Source: Desulfofustis glycolicus DSM 9705 (GTDB lineage: Bacteria; Desulfobacterota; Desulfobulbia; Desulfobulbales; Desulfocapsaceae). From it: DNA of 64,000 nucleotides. Under the pieces are notes generated by a model. It was not told the origin of the DNA and made no database searches. It worked only from the letters and a program-made list of their open reading frames with translations. This document shows positions 25,680-34,304 of this stretch, piece after piece (the first letter of the stretch is position 1; every line of letters starts with the position of its first letter). The stretch covers positions 46,383-110,382 of the forward strand of contig NZ_FQXS01000018.1 of assembly GCF_900130015.1 (NCBI RefSeq), written 5' to 3'. The translations under genes were made by a program, and so were the position numbers.

Positions 25680-26897
25680 TTACTGATCACCGTCGCGTTG
25701 CCGGACTTTTTCGTTAGCGGCCTTGATAGTGGCTGACAACTCTTCGATATCAACCGGTTTATTCATATAGGCAAACGCTCCGAGTTCCATGCACTGTTTC
25801 ATGTCTTCGTTGGTGCCATGACCGGTGAGAATGATCACCTCCACGTCTGGAGCAAGTTCTTTGGTTCGTCTCAATACTTCGACTCCGTGGAGACCAGGCA
25901 TCTTCAGGTCGAGAACCATGACATCCGGTTTGTCTTCGGTAACCAATTCAAGAGCATCTTCGCCATTATAAACGCCGTACGTACCGACGTCACGACTGAT
26001 CAGGCGTTGGGACACGGTTTGCACGAAATCTTTTTCGTCGTCGACAAAGAGAACTTTGGAAGGAAGTTCAAAACGTTGGCGACGATAGATGGATTCGCGA
26101 TATTTAGCGCTCCGTTCGACAGTGACATTCTTGACAGTGGGGATGGCCGCTACCAGATCGGTGAGTTCCTGCTCGAGTTTACTGAAGTTCAGGACGTTGT
26201 TGTCGACAATCAAGGTAAGGTTCCCGTCTTGGCAACGCACGGTCATCTTGTGGCCGGCGTCGAGGAGTCGACCTTGAGCCATGGTTTCCAAGCGCATATC
26301 GGCAATAGCCTGGCGAGAGGCGGTATTCTGGAGGACGGAGGTAGTGTGAAAATTTTTGGTAATTGTTTCGATCAACGCGGCCTGTCCTTTGTTCTCCACC
26401 GGAATGACCATGTCGTAGAGTGAACTGTCGTAGGCCTCTTTTGAAAAGAGAAAATCCGTCCAGGTGTAGGCGCTGACGTCGTGGACTTTTACTGCTTTTT
26501 TGGCGTCTCGTTTGGAGATCCCTTGGTTAACGGCATAATCGATCCTGTTTTGTTTGGTATCGACAATAAGAACTTTCAGAACATGAGTAACCCGCGCTGG
26601 AATGAGCGATGTCAGAAAACCATGGAACAAGTATTGGCGGGAATCATCAAGTCGCTCTGCCAAGATCGTTTTGAACAAGTTAACGACCTTTTCCTTTTCA
26701 AGAGTGAATTGATTGAAGACTGATGTCTTTCCGTATATGTAATTTTTTAGTCGCTCTCTATTGATATCGCATTGTCCCATTGCTTCTTCGATGAGATCGA
26801 GATCTTTGTAGACCTCCAACTCCAGATTTTTCGACAGTTCACCAACAATTTCTTCACCGGGAGTAAAGGTGCAGGGGAAAATGGCTATTGATGACAT
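25680..26897 (-). CDS. Cytidylate-kinase-like (pseudokinase) domain fused to a receiver
   Basis: The 405 residues begin with a domain of about 215 residues laid out like the cytidylate-kinase-like family, but the P-loop is lost: where relatives have a GSGG or GxGK core, this one reads FTPGEEIVGEL. A BON-like segment follows (about 220-290; DGNLTLIVDNN and VKNVTVE), and then a complete receiver (about 293-405; VLFVDDEKDF, VLDLKMPGLHG, ILTGHG, YMNKPVD). The paralogue at 30336-31205 has the first two parts but no receiver. A sigma-54 promoter lies 85 bp upstream, and a GAGG site precedes the ATG. I infer a nucleotide or ligand sensor rather than a working kinase. It leads the minus-strand operon. 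Confidence 0.8.
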   Translation of the reverse strand: MSSIAIFPCTFTPGEEIVGELSKNLELEVYKDLDLIEEAMGQCDINRERLKNYIYGKTSVFNQFTLEKEKVVNLFKTILAERLDDSRQYLFHGFLTSLIPARVTHVLKVLIVDTKQNRIDYAVNQGISKRDAKKAVKVHDVSAYTWTDFLFSKEAYDSSLYDMVIPVENKGQAALIETITKNFHTTSVLQNTASRQAIADMRLETMAQGRLLDAGHKMTVRCQDGNLTLIVDNNVLNFSKLEQELTDLVAAIPTVKNVTVERSAKYRESIYRRQRFELPSKVLFVDDEKDFVQTVSQRLISRDVGTYGVYNGEDALELVTEDKPDVMVLDLKMPGLHGVEVLRRTKELAPDVEVIILTGHGTNEDMKQCMELGAFAYMNKPVDIEELSATIKAANEKVRQRDGDQ

Positions 26898-26981
26898 GGT
26901 TGATCCTCTTTGTAGATGGTTGATATGGTCGTTTGTCTCATGCTTTTATGTGTTTCATGAATGTTCATTTTGTTCCTATTT

Positions 26982-26997
26982 TGCACTATTTGTGCCA
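26982..26997 (-). promoter_or_regulatory. Sigma-54 promoter (-24/-12) for the minus-strand operon
   Basis: Read on the minus strand the site is TGGCACAAATAGTGCA, with the GG and GC pairs at exact -24/-12 spacing. It lies 85 bp upstream of the kinase-like/receiver fusion gene. Confidence 0.75.
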
Positions 26998-27097
26998 AAG
27001 ATTACAGCAAGAAAAAGAATATCTATAAATACAGATATATAGCATGGTTATTCAAAGTACAAGAGGGGTTGATACAAAATGAAGCATAATTCAAAAA

Positions 27098-27329
27098 GTA
27101 TCTATTTGTATCTTTATGTTTCTTTTTGTCATGGTGGTTATCTTCGGAGAGTCTGGTTGATAATTATTTCTTCTTCGTATTCAGTAGCTTAGCGTGATTA
27201 TCCGGGTTTCGCTGTGACATCGATGGTTGTGGCGCACGTTTGTGTTGCGCGAGTGACACGCCTGCAAAGAGAAAACAGTGATGTGTATCATAAAATCCCA
27301 TATAAGAACATAAAGTATCAAATAGTATC
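27098..27329. repeat. Two phased GTATC direct-repeat boxes
   Basis: GTATC-TATTT-GTATC at 27098-27112 and GTATC-AAATA-GTATC at 27315-27329 share the same ten-base period and AT-rich surroundings. They lie between the two divergent sigma-54 promoters and look like binding sites for a dimeric activator; that role is inferred. Confidence 0.45.
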
Positions 27330-27428
27330 TTGCAACGTTGTGCAGAGATGCTGGTTGCTCTTTCGCGCATGGCAGATCAATATTCCTAATAACCTGTAAT
27401 AAAAATAAATATTATTCTTTTTGAGAGG

Positions 27429-27444
27429 TGGCACGCCAGTTGCT
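27429..27444 (+). promoter_or_regulatory. Sigma-54 promoter (-24/-12) for the plus-strand unit
   Basis: TGGCACGCCAGTTGCT is a perfect match to the TGGCACG-N4-TTGCW consensus. It lies 86 bp upstream of the receiver gene at 27531. Confidence 0.88.
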
Positions 27445-27530
27445 TGCTCAGACAACAACTACGATGAGTATCAACCGGTAACTGCACTGTTTGAGAAGTG
27501 ACAATCTCTGAAATGAAACAAGGAGCAGAC

Positions 27531-27971
27531 ATGAGCGATACAAAAAAGGCCCGGGTTTTACTGGTAGATGATGAGGAGGAATTTGTTTTTACGCTTTCCG
27601 AAAGACTGAAGGCACGGCAACTGGAAGTAACTGCGGTGACCCGAGGGGAAGATGCGATCGATATGGTTGACCGGCAGGATTTTGATGCGGTCATTCTCGA
27701 TCTGGCTATGCCGGGCATGGACGGTCTGGAAACGCTCAAGCGTATCAAAGAGCGACGTCCTGCCACGGAAATTATCATGCTCACCGGGCACGGTTCGGTG
27801 AAAGCAGGCATTCAGGCGATGAAGCTTGGCGCCGACGACTTTCTCGAGAAACCCGTGGACATGACGACCCTGCTGAGCAAGATCGGAGAAGCCCATGACA
27901 AACACATCACGGTCCTGCAAGAAAAATCACAGGAAGAGATAGATCGTATTTTGAAAAGTCGCGGCTGGTAG
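27531..27971 (+). CDS. Stand-alone response regulator (paralogue of the 25192-25635 gene)
   Basis: The 146-residue product is a receiver (VLLVDDEEEF, VILDLAMPGMDGLE, MLTGHGS, FLEKPVD) with a charged C-terminal helix ending in SRGW. It closely resembles the receiver on the opposite side of the divergent promoter region, so the pair probably arose by duplication. The ATG at 27531 follows AAGGAGCAGAC. It is the first gene after a perfect sigma-54 promoter and is followed by a CBS protein and a DASS carrier, all on one strand with short gaps. Confidence 0.9.
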   Translation: MSDTKKARVLLVDDEEEFVFTLSERLKARQLEVTAVTRGEDAIDMVDRQDFDAVILDLAMPGMDGLETLKRIKERRPATEIIMLTGHGSVKAGIQAMKLGADDFLEKPVDMTTLLSKIGEAHDKHITVLQEKSQEEIDRILKSRGW

Positions 27972-28017
27972 ACGTCCTTATCGGCTGACAATTATTGATT
28001 ATCAACGGGAGACCACT

Positions 28018-28542
28018 ATGAGTCCAGACAAAATGTCGGTACGCGAGGTAGCAATCACGCTCGATCGTTATCCGCACCTTCGTGAAAGCGAGCCGATCGG
28101 CGATGGAGTGGCCCAGTTGCTCCAACGGCGTTCGGCTGACGGCCTTCATCTGCATTATGACGAACTGCTGGTAATTGACGAGCAGCAGCGCCTGGTGGGC
28201 CACCTTTCGGTACAAAATATCCTGAGCAGTTTTTTCCCTTCCATCCTCACCCCGAACCCAGTCACGACATACGTCGGTAAAAAAGAGAGATACACAGATC
28301 TTTCCATACTGCTCGAAGATACTTTCCAGAAAGAATGCCGGCGACAAGCGACGAAAGTAGTGCGGGATTACATGTCGAAACCGCGGCGAACCATTGACGG
28401 TACCATGCATCCCTTGCACGCGTTGGAAATCATGGTCGCGGGTAATGTGAACAGCCTGCCGGTCGTTGAGCAGGAGAAATTGATCGGGGCTATCCGGATT
28501 AGCGATATTTTTCGTGTCCTGGGAACATACTGCACGTTGTAG
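28018..28542 (+). CDS. Tandem CBS-domain protein
   Basis: The 174 residues contain two CBS motifs: an N-terminal one (MSVREVAITLDRYPHL with LLVIDEQQRLVGHLS) and a C-terminal one (VVRDYMSKPRRTID with VNSLPVVEQEKLIGAIRISDI). CBS pairs usually bind adenine nucleotides and gate an attached or partner protein. As no other domain is present, it probably regulates a partner, most simply the DASS carrier encoded 39 nt downstream. A GGGAGA site precedes the ATG. Confidence 0.88.
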   Translation: MSPDKMSVREVAITLDRYPHLRESEPIGDGVAQLLQRRSADGLHLHYDELLVIDEQQRLVGHLSVQNILSSFFPSILTPNPVTTYVGKKERYTDLSILLEDTFQKECRRQATKVVRDYMSKPRRTIDGTMHPLHALEIMVAGNVNSLPVVEQEKLIGAIRISDIFRVLGTYCTL

Positions 28543-28581
28543 CCGGGAGCGATCGAGAACTTTTAATCGAGGAAATCAACC

Positions 28582-30069
28582 ATGAGTGAACTGACAATGG
28601 CGGATGCCCCCGCCACCAAAAGTTTTGCACAGTACCGGCGACTGTTTTTCATGCTGCTGGGCATGGCGCTGTTCGCCTTTATCTATTATTGCCCTCCCTG
28701 GCCGGACGCCATCGACCCGCTCGGAGAACACTTCGTCCTGAGCAAGGAAGCCAAAGGGGCACTTGCGGTGTTCGCCCTCGCCGCCACCTGGTGGGTCTTC
28801 GAGGTGGTGCCGATCGGTGTTACCAGTATTACCATCGGTACGTTGCAGGCGCTGTTCATGATCAGGTCGGCAAGCAGTGCCTTCAAAGATTTCATGGACC
28901 CTTCGGTGTTGTTTATTTTCGGTTCGATTGTCATCGGCATGGTTTTTACCAAGACCGGTTTGACCAAACGGCTTGCCTATAAAATGCTGGCCATCGTTGG
29001 TGAACGGACCAGTATGATCTATCTCGGCTGTTTTGTAATGACCGCAGCTTTGACCCACCTCATGGCGCATACCGCAGTAGCCGCAACAATGTTCCCGCTG
29101 CTGATGGCGATCAACTCATTGTATGCTGATGATGATTCTCCGACCAAGTTCGGCAAGGGCATGTTTATCGGCATGGCCTACGTGGCCGGGGCCGGCAGTA
29201 TCATCACCCTGCTCGGAGCGGCCCGGGGTGCAGTTGCTCTGGGGTTCTACAAGGATATCATGGACGTGGAAATCAGCTTTTTTACGCTTTCCATGTATAT
29301 GTTTCCCATCGGCTGGTTGATGGTCTTTTTGCTTTGGGGCTTTTTCATGATCATCTGCCGCCCGGAAAAAAGCCGTATCGAAGGGCTCAAGGAGCGTTCC
29401 AAGCGGATGTACAAAGAACTGGGGGCCTGGACGGGCAGGGAATTATTGACGTTAGCTGTAGTTTTCGCGACCATCCTGGTTATTGCTTTGAAAAATTTCA
29501 TTCCGGCTCTTGATCCATTGAATAAAACGGCGATCATGCTCTGTTCGACGATTGCCTTCTTTTTGCTCAATATTCTCGATATTGAAGATCTTGAAGAAAT
29601 TCCGTGGAATATCATCCTGCTCTTTGCCGGTGCCATGTCCATCGGTTTTTGTCTCTGGGAAACCGGCGCCGCTAAATGGCTGGCGGTTAACTGGCTGCAA
29701 TTGTTCAAGGATGCACCCGGAATCGTTTTTATCCTCGGTATGGCTTTTTTCGTGATGATTATGACCAACTTCATTATGAACGTTGCCGCGATCGCCATCT
29801 CGCTGCCGGTGGCACTGGTCATCGCCCCGTACCTCGGGGTAGCCGGTGAGGTTATTCTCTTTTCTTCGCTGGTCACCGCCGGCATGCCGTTTCTCTTGCT
29901 GGTCGGGGCCGCGCCCAATGCAATTGCCTATAACTCCAAGCAATTTACGACCGGGGAATTCGTCATGTATGGCATTCCTGCATCGATTCTGTTGATGGTC
30001 GTGGTCTGGCTGGCCGTCACCGTTATCTGGCCGCTCATGGGGATGACGATTACCGTACCGGTACCCTAG
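28582..30069 (+). CDS. DASS-family (SLC13) anion:sodium symporter
   Basis: The 495-residue protein is almost entirely hydrophobic, with about 11-13 helices. Family landmarks are VFALAATWWVFEVVPIGVTS, the TAALTHLMAHTAVAATMFPLL segment (where SNT-type motifs lie), and the second-half ITMNFIMNVAAIAI-like block followed by SLPVALVIAPYLG. DASS carriers import dicarboxylates, sulphate or related anions with sodium. The substrate cannot be read from the sequence; C4-dicarboxylates or sulphonates are both plausible. It follows a CBS protein and ends at a strong terminator. Confidence 0.9.
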   Translation: MSELTMADAPATKSFAQYRRLFFMLLGMALFAFIYYCPPWPDAIDPLGEHFVLSKEAKGALAVFALAATWWVFEVVPIGVTSITIGTLQALFMIRSASSAFKDFMDPSVLFIFGSIVIGMVFTKTGLTKRLAYKMLAIVGERTSMIYLGCFVMTAALTHLMAHTAVAATMFPLLMAINSLYADDDSPTKFGKGMFIGMAYVAGAGSIITLLGAARGAVALGFYKDIMDVEISFFTLSMYMFPIGWLMVFLLWGFFMIICRPEKSRIEGLKERSKRMYKELGAWTGRELLTLAVVFATILVIALKNFIPALDPLNKTAIMLCSTIAFFLLNILDIEDLEEIPWNIILLFAGAMSIGFCLWETGAAKWLAVNWLQLFKDAPGIVFILGMAFFVMIMTNFIMNVAAIAISLPVALVIAPYLGVAGEVILFSSLVTAGMPFLLLVGAAPNAIAYNSKQFTTGEFVMYGIPASILLMVVVWLAVTVIWPLMGMTITVPVP

Positions 30070-30120
30070 CGCTGCCGGGTGGTCAGGACATGCCACCTGT
30101 GCCGCCGGCACACGCGATGC

Positions 30121-30170
30121 TGTCCGGGTTCTTTGCACGTTGTAAAGAACCCGGACATGCTTTGTTTTTC
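30121..30170 (+). terminator. Rho-independent terminator after the DASS gene
   Basis: A perfect 14-bp stem (TGTCCGGGTTCTTT with AAAGAACCCGGACA) encloses a nine-base loop and is followed by TGCTTTGTTTTT. Confidence 0.85.
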
Positions 30171-30263
30171 TCTGCTCAGCTTTCCCGGTGTTGTTTGCTT
30201 TACTATCAGATGAAGGCTTCAACGGTCCTGTGATCCGGCATGGACAATTTGACGCCTCTTCTC

Positions 30264-30279
30264 TGGCATAGTTTGTGCT
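30264..30279 (+). promoter_or_regulatory. Sigma-54 promoter before the second kinase-like gene
   Basis: TGGCATAGTTTGTGCT has the invariant GG and GC pairs with correct spacing; the -12 block is GTGCT rather than TTGCT. It lies 56 bp upstream of the ATG at 30336. Confidence 0.7.
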
Positions 30280-30335
30280 AAACAAGTTAAAGGACGAGAT
30301 TCTTGCAACCATTATCCGGTAGCTGAGGTGATGAA

Positions 30336-31205
30336 ATGGCATCCATCGCTCTTTTTCCCAGCACCTTTGTCAGTGGCGCGACCATTGTCGGTGAGCTTTC
30401 AGGGCAACTGGGTCTTACGGTTTATACCGATCAATTGCTTGTTATCGACGTTGCCGAGAAATTAAATATTTCAGCAGAGCGCCTGAATCGTATCGTGTTC
30501 GGCCCACCATCCGCGCAGAACCGATTTACCCTGGAAAAAGAACTGCATGTAAATCTCTGTCGGAGCCACCTGGTTGAAATGTTGCTCTCCACACCGTCGA
30601 GAATTCTCTTTTACGGTCGACTTGCTTCCCTTTTTAGTCCTGAGATCACTTCCATTTTGCGAGTCTGCGTCATTGATTCCGAAGAGGATCGGATCAAGCG
30701 TGCCATGCATCAGGAGGGGTGTTCGCCGGAGCGGGCACTAGCGTTGATCGAGAAAAACGATGCCGAGCTTGCCGACTGGACGATGTTTCTGCACAACAAA
30801 CCACCCTCCGACCAGAGTCTCTTCGACAGGGTTATTCAGTATCGTTCGCGTGATGTGTTTACCGTTGTCGAAGAAATTGTCAGGTGTTACACAGAGCGAG
30901 AAGCCTCTTCACATGAGCGTCCTGATTCGGTTAAGGCCGCTCTCCACAATGTTGCAATCGGCCTGTCGGTCGAACGAGTTCTTCTGGAGGATGGTTATCA
31001 GGCCCATATCCGGACCAATAGTGACGGGTTGGAATTGCTGGTTGAATCCAGTTCCTTTCATTTTCCCTGGTTGGCCGAAGCTATGGCCAAAAGAGCCCTT
31101 GCGGTTTCCGGGGTTGAGAAGATAAAAGTCAGCAAGAAGGCTTTTCGTTTTGAACCGTCCCAACAACTGACCGCCCGGCTTCCCCCGGCAGAGGTCTCTG
31201 CATGA
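30336..31205 (+). CDS. Cytidylate-kinase-like pseudokinase without receiver
   Basis: The 289-residue protein is a paralogue of the N-terminal part of the fusion protein at 25680-26897. It shares the opening SIALFPSTFVSGATIVGEL, the FTLEKE block and the closing BON-like segment (VSGVEKIKVSK), but it stops where the receiver would begin. The P-loop is again degenerate (FVSGATIVGEL), so nucleotide phosphoryl transfer is unlikely. It has its own sigma-54 promoter and is followed 36 nt later by a sensor kinase and a sigma-54 activator, which suggests it feeds information to that pair. Confidence 0.72.
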   Translation: MASIALFPSTFVSGATIVGELSGQLGLTVYTDQLLVIDVAEKLNISAERLNRIVFGPPSAQNRFTLEKELHVNLCRSHLVEMLLSTPSRILFYGRLASLFSPEITSILRVCVIDSEEDRIKRAMHQEGCSPERALALIEKNDAELADWTMFLHNKPPSDQSLFDRVIQYRSRDVFTVVEEIVRCYTEREASSHERPDSVKAALHNVAIGLSVERVLLEDGYQAHIRTNSDGLELLVESSSFHFPWLAEAMAKRALAVSGVEKIKVSKKAFRFEPSQQLTARLPPAEVSA

Positions 31206-31241
31206 AGAGAGCAACGGAAACCAAAGAACAAAGAGTGATTG

Positions 31242-32732
31242 ATGCTTAGCGGAATCAGTCTCAGGGGAAGAGTTGCAACTATTTTTGTCCTGATGGCTCT
31301 GATCGTTACCGCTGGCGGTGTCGGCACCCTCTGGTATGCCTCTGAGGTCGACCGGATGTTCGATGATTTGGTGGATCGCGAACTTGTTCTATATAAGGAG
31401 GCGCAGGAAATGGAGTTGACTCTGGCCAACCAGAAAGGACTCCTGACCTATTATCTATTTGATGGGAACGGAAAATGGCTTAAATCGCTCGGCCAATACC
31501 GAGAAATGTTCAAGAACAGCCTGGAAGAGGCTTTGGCTCTTGACTTGACCGTTGAACAGCGGGAATCGCTTGGCCGGATTGCCGCCGGTTATCGAAGCTA
31601 TATCGCTGCCAAAGATCTTGCCATCGAGAATTATCAGGAACGCACGATTGGTGAGGGCATTTCCCGATTGCATGAAAAGCAGCGCGACGAGTTTTTCGAT
31701 CTGCTCGAGTTATGTCGTGGCTTCAGTAATGTTCAATGGCAGATTGTTCAGCAGACACAAGCGAAGAGTAACCGTCGTTCCACGTATTTGCGTCGACTGT
31801 CATATGCCGGTATCGTCACCTTCTTATCTCTCAGCGCCGTCTTTCTGTTCGTTATCTATCGGCAGATCCTCGTTCCTATCAGGGGACTGGCTCTCGCCAC
31901 CGGAGGCTCTCCCGCTGAAAGTTCTCGCGATGAAGTCGGTTCACTGCGGCGATCATTGGAGGAAATGCTGCGTGATTTCGATGAAGCACATGACCAATTG
32001 GCAAAAAGCAGGAAACACTTGCGGCAGGCTGAACGGATGGCCATGGTCGGAGAACTGGCGGCGGGAGTTGCTCATACCATCAGAAATCCCTTTACCTCGA
32101 TTAAAATGAGGCTTTTTTCCCTGAGCCGATCCCTTGAACTCAGTGATGTTCAGAATGAAGACCTCCAGGTGATTTCCGATGAGATCGGCAGAATCGATAA
32201 GATTGTTCAGAATTTTTTGGAGTTTTCCAGAACGCCGAAATTACGAATGGAGCCGTGTCATCTCGGAGGGTTGGTTCAGTCCGTCTTGAAGCTGCTCGAA
32301 TATCGATTGAAGGAATACAACGCCGAAGTCTCTTTTCCTTTCGATCCGGATATGCCGAAGGTACCGGTTGATCCGGATCGTATCAAGGAAGCATTGATCA
32401 ATCTGATTACCAATGCCTGTGAGGCGATGAATGAGGGTGGTCGCATCGAAATTCGTGAAGAACATCTAGAAGACGACGATCTCGGACTGGTCGCGGTCCT
32501 GACGGTAAAGGATTACGGTGGAGGCATCAGTGAAGACCTGGTGCATAAAGTTACCACGCCGTTTTTCACCACGAAAGAAGATGGCTCAGGATTGGGATTG
32601 AGCATTGTCGAGCGTATTGCCAAGGAACATAAGGGAAGACTGATTATCTCATCCGATCCCGGTCGGACTACGGAGTTTTCGTTGATGCTGCCAAAGAAGA
32701 GAGAGGGCGATGAGTCTGATTCTGATCATTGA
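31242..32732 (+). CDS. Membrane sensor histidine kinase (NtrB/AtoS-like)
   Basis: The 496-residue protein has two transmembrane helices (about 10-32, TIFVLMALIVTAGGVGTLW; and near 190-210, IVTFLSLSAVFLFVIY) flanking a helical periplasmic domain of about 150 residues, a HAMP-like linker, and a full kinase core: GVAHTIRNPFTSIK (H-box), NLITNACEAMNEGG (N-box), KDYGGGIS, and GSGLGLSIVERI. The ATG at 31242 is preceded by AAAGAG; a TTG three bases before it is in frame. Its end overlaps the next gene by 23 nt, so the sigma-54 activator is its cognate regulator. Confidence 0.92.
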   Translation: MLSGISLRGRVATIFVLMALIVTAGGVGTLWYASEVDRMFDDLVDRELVLYKEAQEMELTLANQKGLLTYYLFDGNGKWLKSLGQYREMFKNSLEEALALDLTVEQRESLGRIAAGYRSYIAAKDLAIENYQERTIGEGISRLHEKQRDEFFDLLELCRGFSNVQWQIVQQTQAKSNRRSTYLRRLSYAGIVTFLSLSAVFLFVIYRQILVPIRGLALATGGSPAESSRDEVGSLRRSLEEMLRDFDEAHDQLAKSRKHLRQAERMAMVGELAAGVAHTIRNPFTSIKMRLFSLSRSLELSDVQNEDLQVISDEIGRIDKIVQNFLEFSRTPKLRMEPCHLGGLVQSVLKLLEYRLKEYNAEVSFPFDPDMPKVPVDPDRIKEALINLITNACEAMNEGGRIEIREEHLEDDDLGLVAVLTVKDYGGGISEDLVHKVTTPFFTTKEDGSGLGLSIVERIAKEHKGRLIISSDPGRTTEFSLMLPKKREGDESDSDH

Positions 32733-34137
32733 CGACGATAAGCAGTTGTGTCAGAGCTTTGCCAAGATCCTCACTCTTGAAGGATACCGGGTCGAAAGCG
32801 TGCATACCGGTCGGGCCGGGATCGAGGCGGTCGGGGTGGTTCAACCGGATCTGGTCATCCTTGACATCAGGCTGCCGGATATCAGCGGCATCCAAGTCTT
32901 TGATGCGATTCACCATTCTTTCCCGAAAGTGCCGGTGATCATTATTACCGCATTTGGCACCACCGAAACGGCCATTGGGGCGATTCGCAATGGCGCCTAT
33001 GATTATATCTACAAACCGTTCGATGTCCCGGAGATGCTGCAGTTGATAGGAAAGGCCCTGATCGCCGGACGGTGCATGTCTTCGCCTGTGGAATTCAACC
33101 CGAACGTTGAAGAGATCTCCGGGCGTGAAGCGCTGGTCGGCAGCAGTGCTCAGATGCTTGAAGTCTACAAGACCATCGGCCGGGTGGCGGCCACCGATGC
33201 GACGGTATTGATCAGAGGTGAATCCGGTACCGGCAAAGAACTTGCCGCCCGGGCCATCTATAACCATTCCACCCGGGCCGACAAACCGTATATCGTTGTC
33301 AATTGTGTGGCTATTCCCGAGACACTGCTGGAAAGTGAATTGTTCGGCTACGAGAAAGGATCCTTTACCGGTGCCATGCATCGGCGGGTCGGTAAGATCG
33401 AGCAGGCGCGGGGTGGCACGGTTTTTCTTGATGAAATCGGCGATATGCCGATGAGCATTCAGGCAAAATTCCTCCGCCTACTCCAGGAAAACAGCATCGA
33501 GCGGCTCGGTGGGAAAGAGCCCGTCCAGGTTGACGTTCGTATCATCGCCGCAACCAATCGAGACCTCGAAGCGGCCGTTGCCAATGGTACTTTTCGTGAG
33601 GATCTCTACTATCGCCTGCGCGTGGTTTCTATCAGGATGCCGTCGCTGCGGGAACGCAAGGAAGACATTCCCGTTCTGTCAAAATTTCTTGTCTCTCGTT
33701 TGGCAGTCGATCTGTCAATGAGCAATCCCGGCATTTCGGAGACGGCGGCGGAGAAAATCGGGCAGTTCGATTGGCCCGGTAATATTCGCGAACTTGCCAA
33801 TACGCTGAAACGAGCGCTGATATTTAATCGGGGCGCTCCAATACAACCGGAAGAAATCACCATCCCCCAGCTCAACCACGGTGCCGGTTCAGATACCCTT
33901 GAACCGTCTTCAACGGAACCGATACGTGATTGGGTGCGGGCCAATTTGGTTGGCGAAAAAAAGGAGCGACTCTTTGACTATTGCCTGGATCAGGTTGCCG
34001 CCGCGCTTGTCACGGAAGCACTTGAGCTCAACGGTGGAAACCGCTCGCAGGCGGCGCGACTTCTTGGTATTTCCCGACCGACATTGCATGCAAAGATGGA
34101 AAAATATCACCTCTATCCTGAAAAAATTCGGGAATAA
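32710..34137 (+). CDS. NtrC-family sigma-54 response regulator
   Basis: The 475 residues form a receiver (LILIIDDDKQL, VILDIRLPDISG, ITAFGT, YKPFD), a sigma-54 AAA+ domain with GESGTGKE and VFLDEIGD, and a Fis-type helix-turn-helix (GNRSQAARLLGISRPTLHAKM). The sigma-54 contact loop reads GSFTGA, a common variant of GAFTGA. Phosphorylation by the overlapping upstream kinase should drive -24/-12 promoters, of which five lie within this region. Its own transcription probably comes from the sigma-54 promoter at 30264. Confidence 0.94.
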   Translation: MSLILIIDDDKQLCQSFAKILTLEGYRVESVHTGRAGIEAVGVVQPDLVILDIRLPDISGIQVFDAIHHSFPKVPVIIITAFGTTETAIGAIRNGAYDYIYKPFDVPEMLQLIGKALIAGRCMSSPVEFNPNVEEISGREALVGSSAQMLEVYKTIGRVAATDATVLIRGESGTGKELAARAIYNHSTRADKPYIVVNCVAIPETLLESELFGYEKGSFTGAMHRRVGKIEQARGGTVFLDEIGDMPMSIQAKFLRLLQENSIERLGGKEPVQVDVRIIAATNRDLEAAVANGTFREDLYYRLRVVSIRMPSLRERKEDIPVLSKFLVSRLAVDLSMSNPGISETAAEKIGQFDWPGNIRELANTLKRALIFNRGAPIQPEEITIPQLNHGAGSDTLEPSSTEPIRDWVRANLVGEKKERLFDYCLDQVAAALVTEALELNGGNRSQAARLLGISRPTLHAKMEKYHLYPEKIRE

Positions 34138-34187
34138 CAGATCTCTCTCCTGTCCTATCCTCGTTGTCTGTTAGACAGCTGCTTTTG

Positions 34188-34203
34188 TGGCGCGCGAATT
34201 GCA
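34188..34203 (+). promoter_or_regulatory. Sigma-54 promoter before the usp pair
   Basis: TGGCGCGCGAATTGCA matches the -24/-12 consensus closely. It lies about 100 bp upstream of the first universal stress gene. Confidence 0.75.
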
Positions 34204-34304
34204 TTTCCTGCAGTAGATAACATCGACAGTCAATTGTTCAGGCTCGTCGTTCGGCCGTACGGGTATTGTTGTTAAATGCTGAAGAATATCAAGGAGGACA
34301 CAGG

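Larger units (their letters stand above)
26898..27530. promoter_or_regulatory. 633 bp divergent regulatory region between two sigma-54 units
   Basis: No gene was found here. The gap is clearly AT-richer than its neighbours and holds two facing -24/-12 promoters (minus 26982-26997, plus 27429-27444), an inverted repeat ATATCT/AGATAT (27019-27038), two GTATC-N5-GTATC direct repeats, an inverted repeat GCGCA/TGCGC (27232-27250) and a palindrome-like TGCAACGTTGTGCA (27331-27344). The density of repeats fits enhancer sites for sigma-54 activators serving both directions. Confidence 0.7.
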
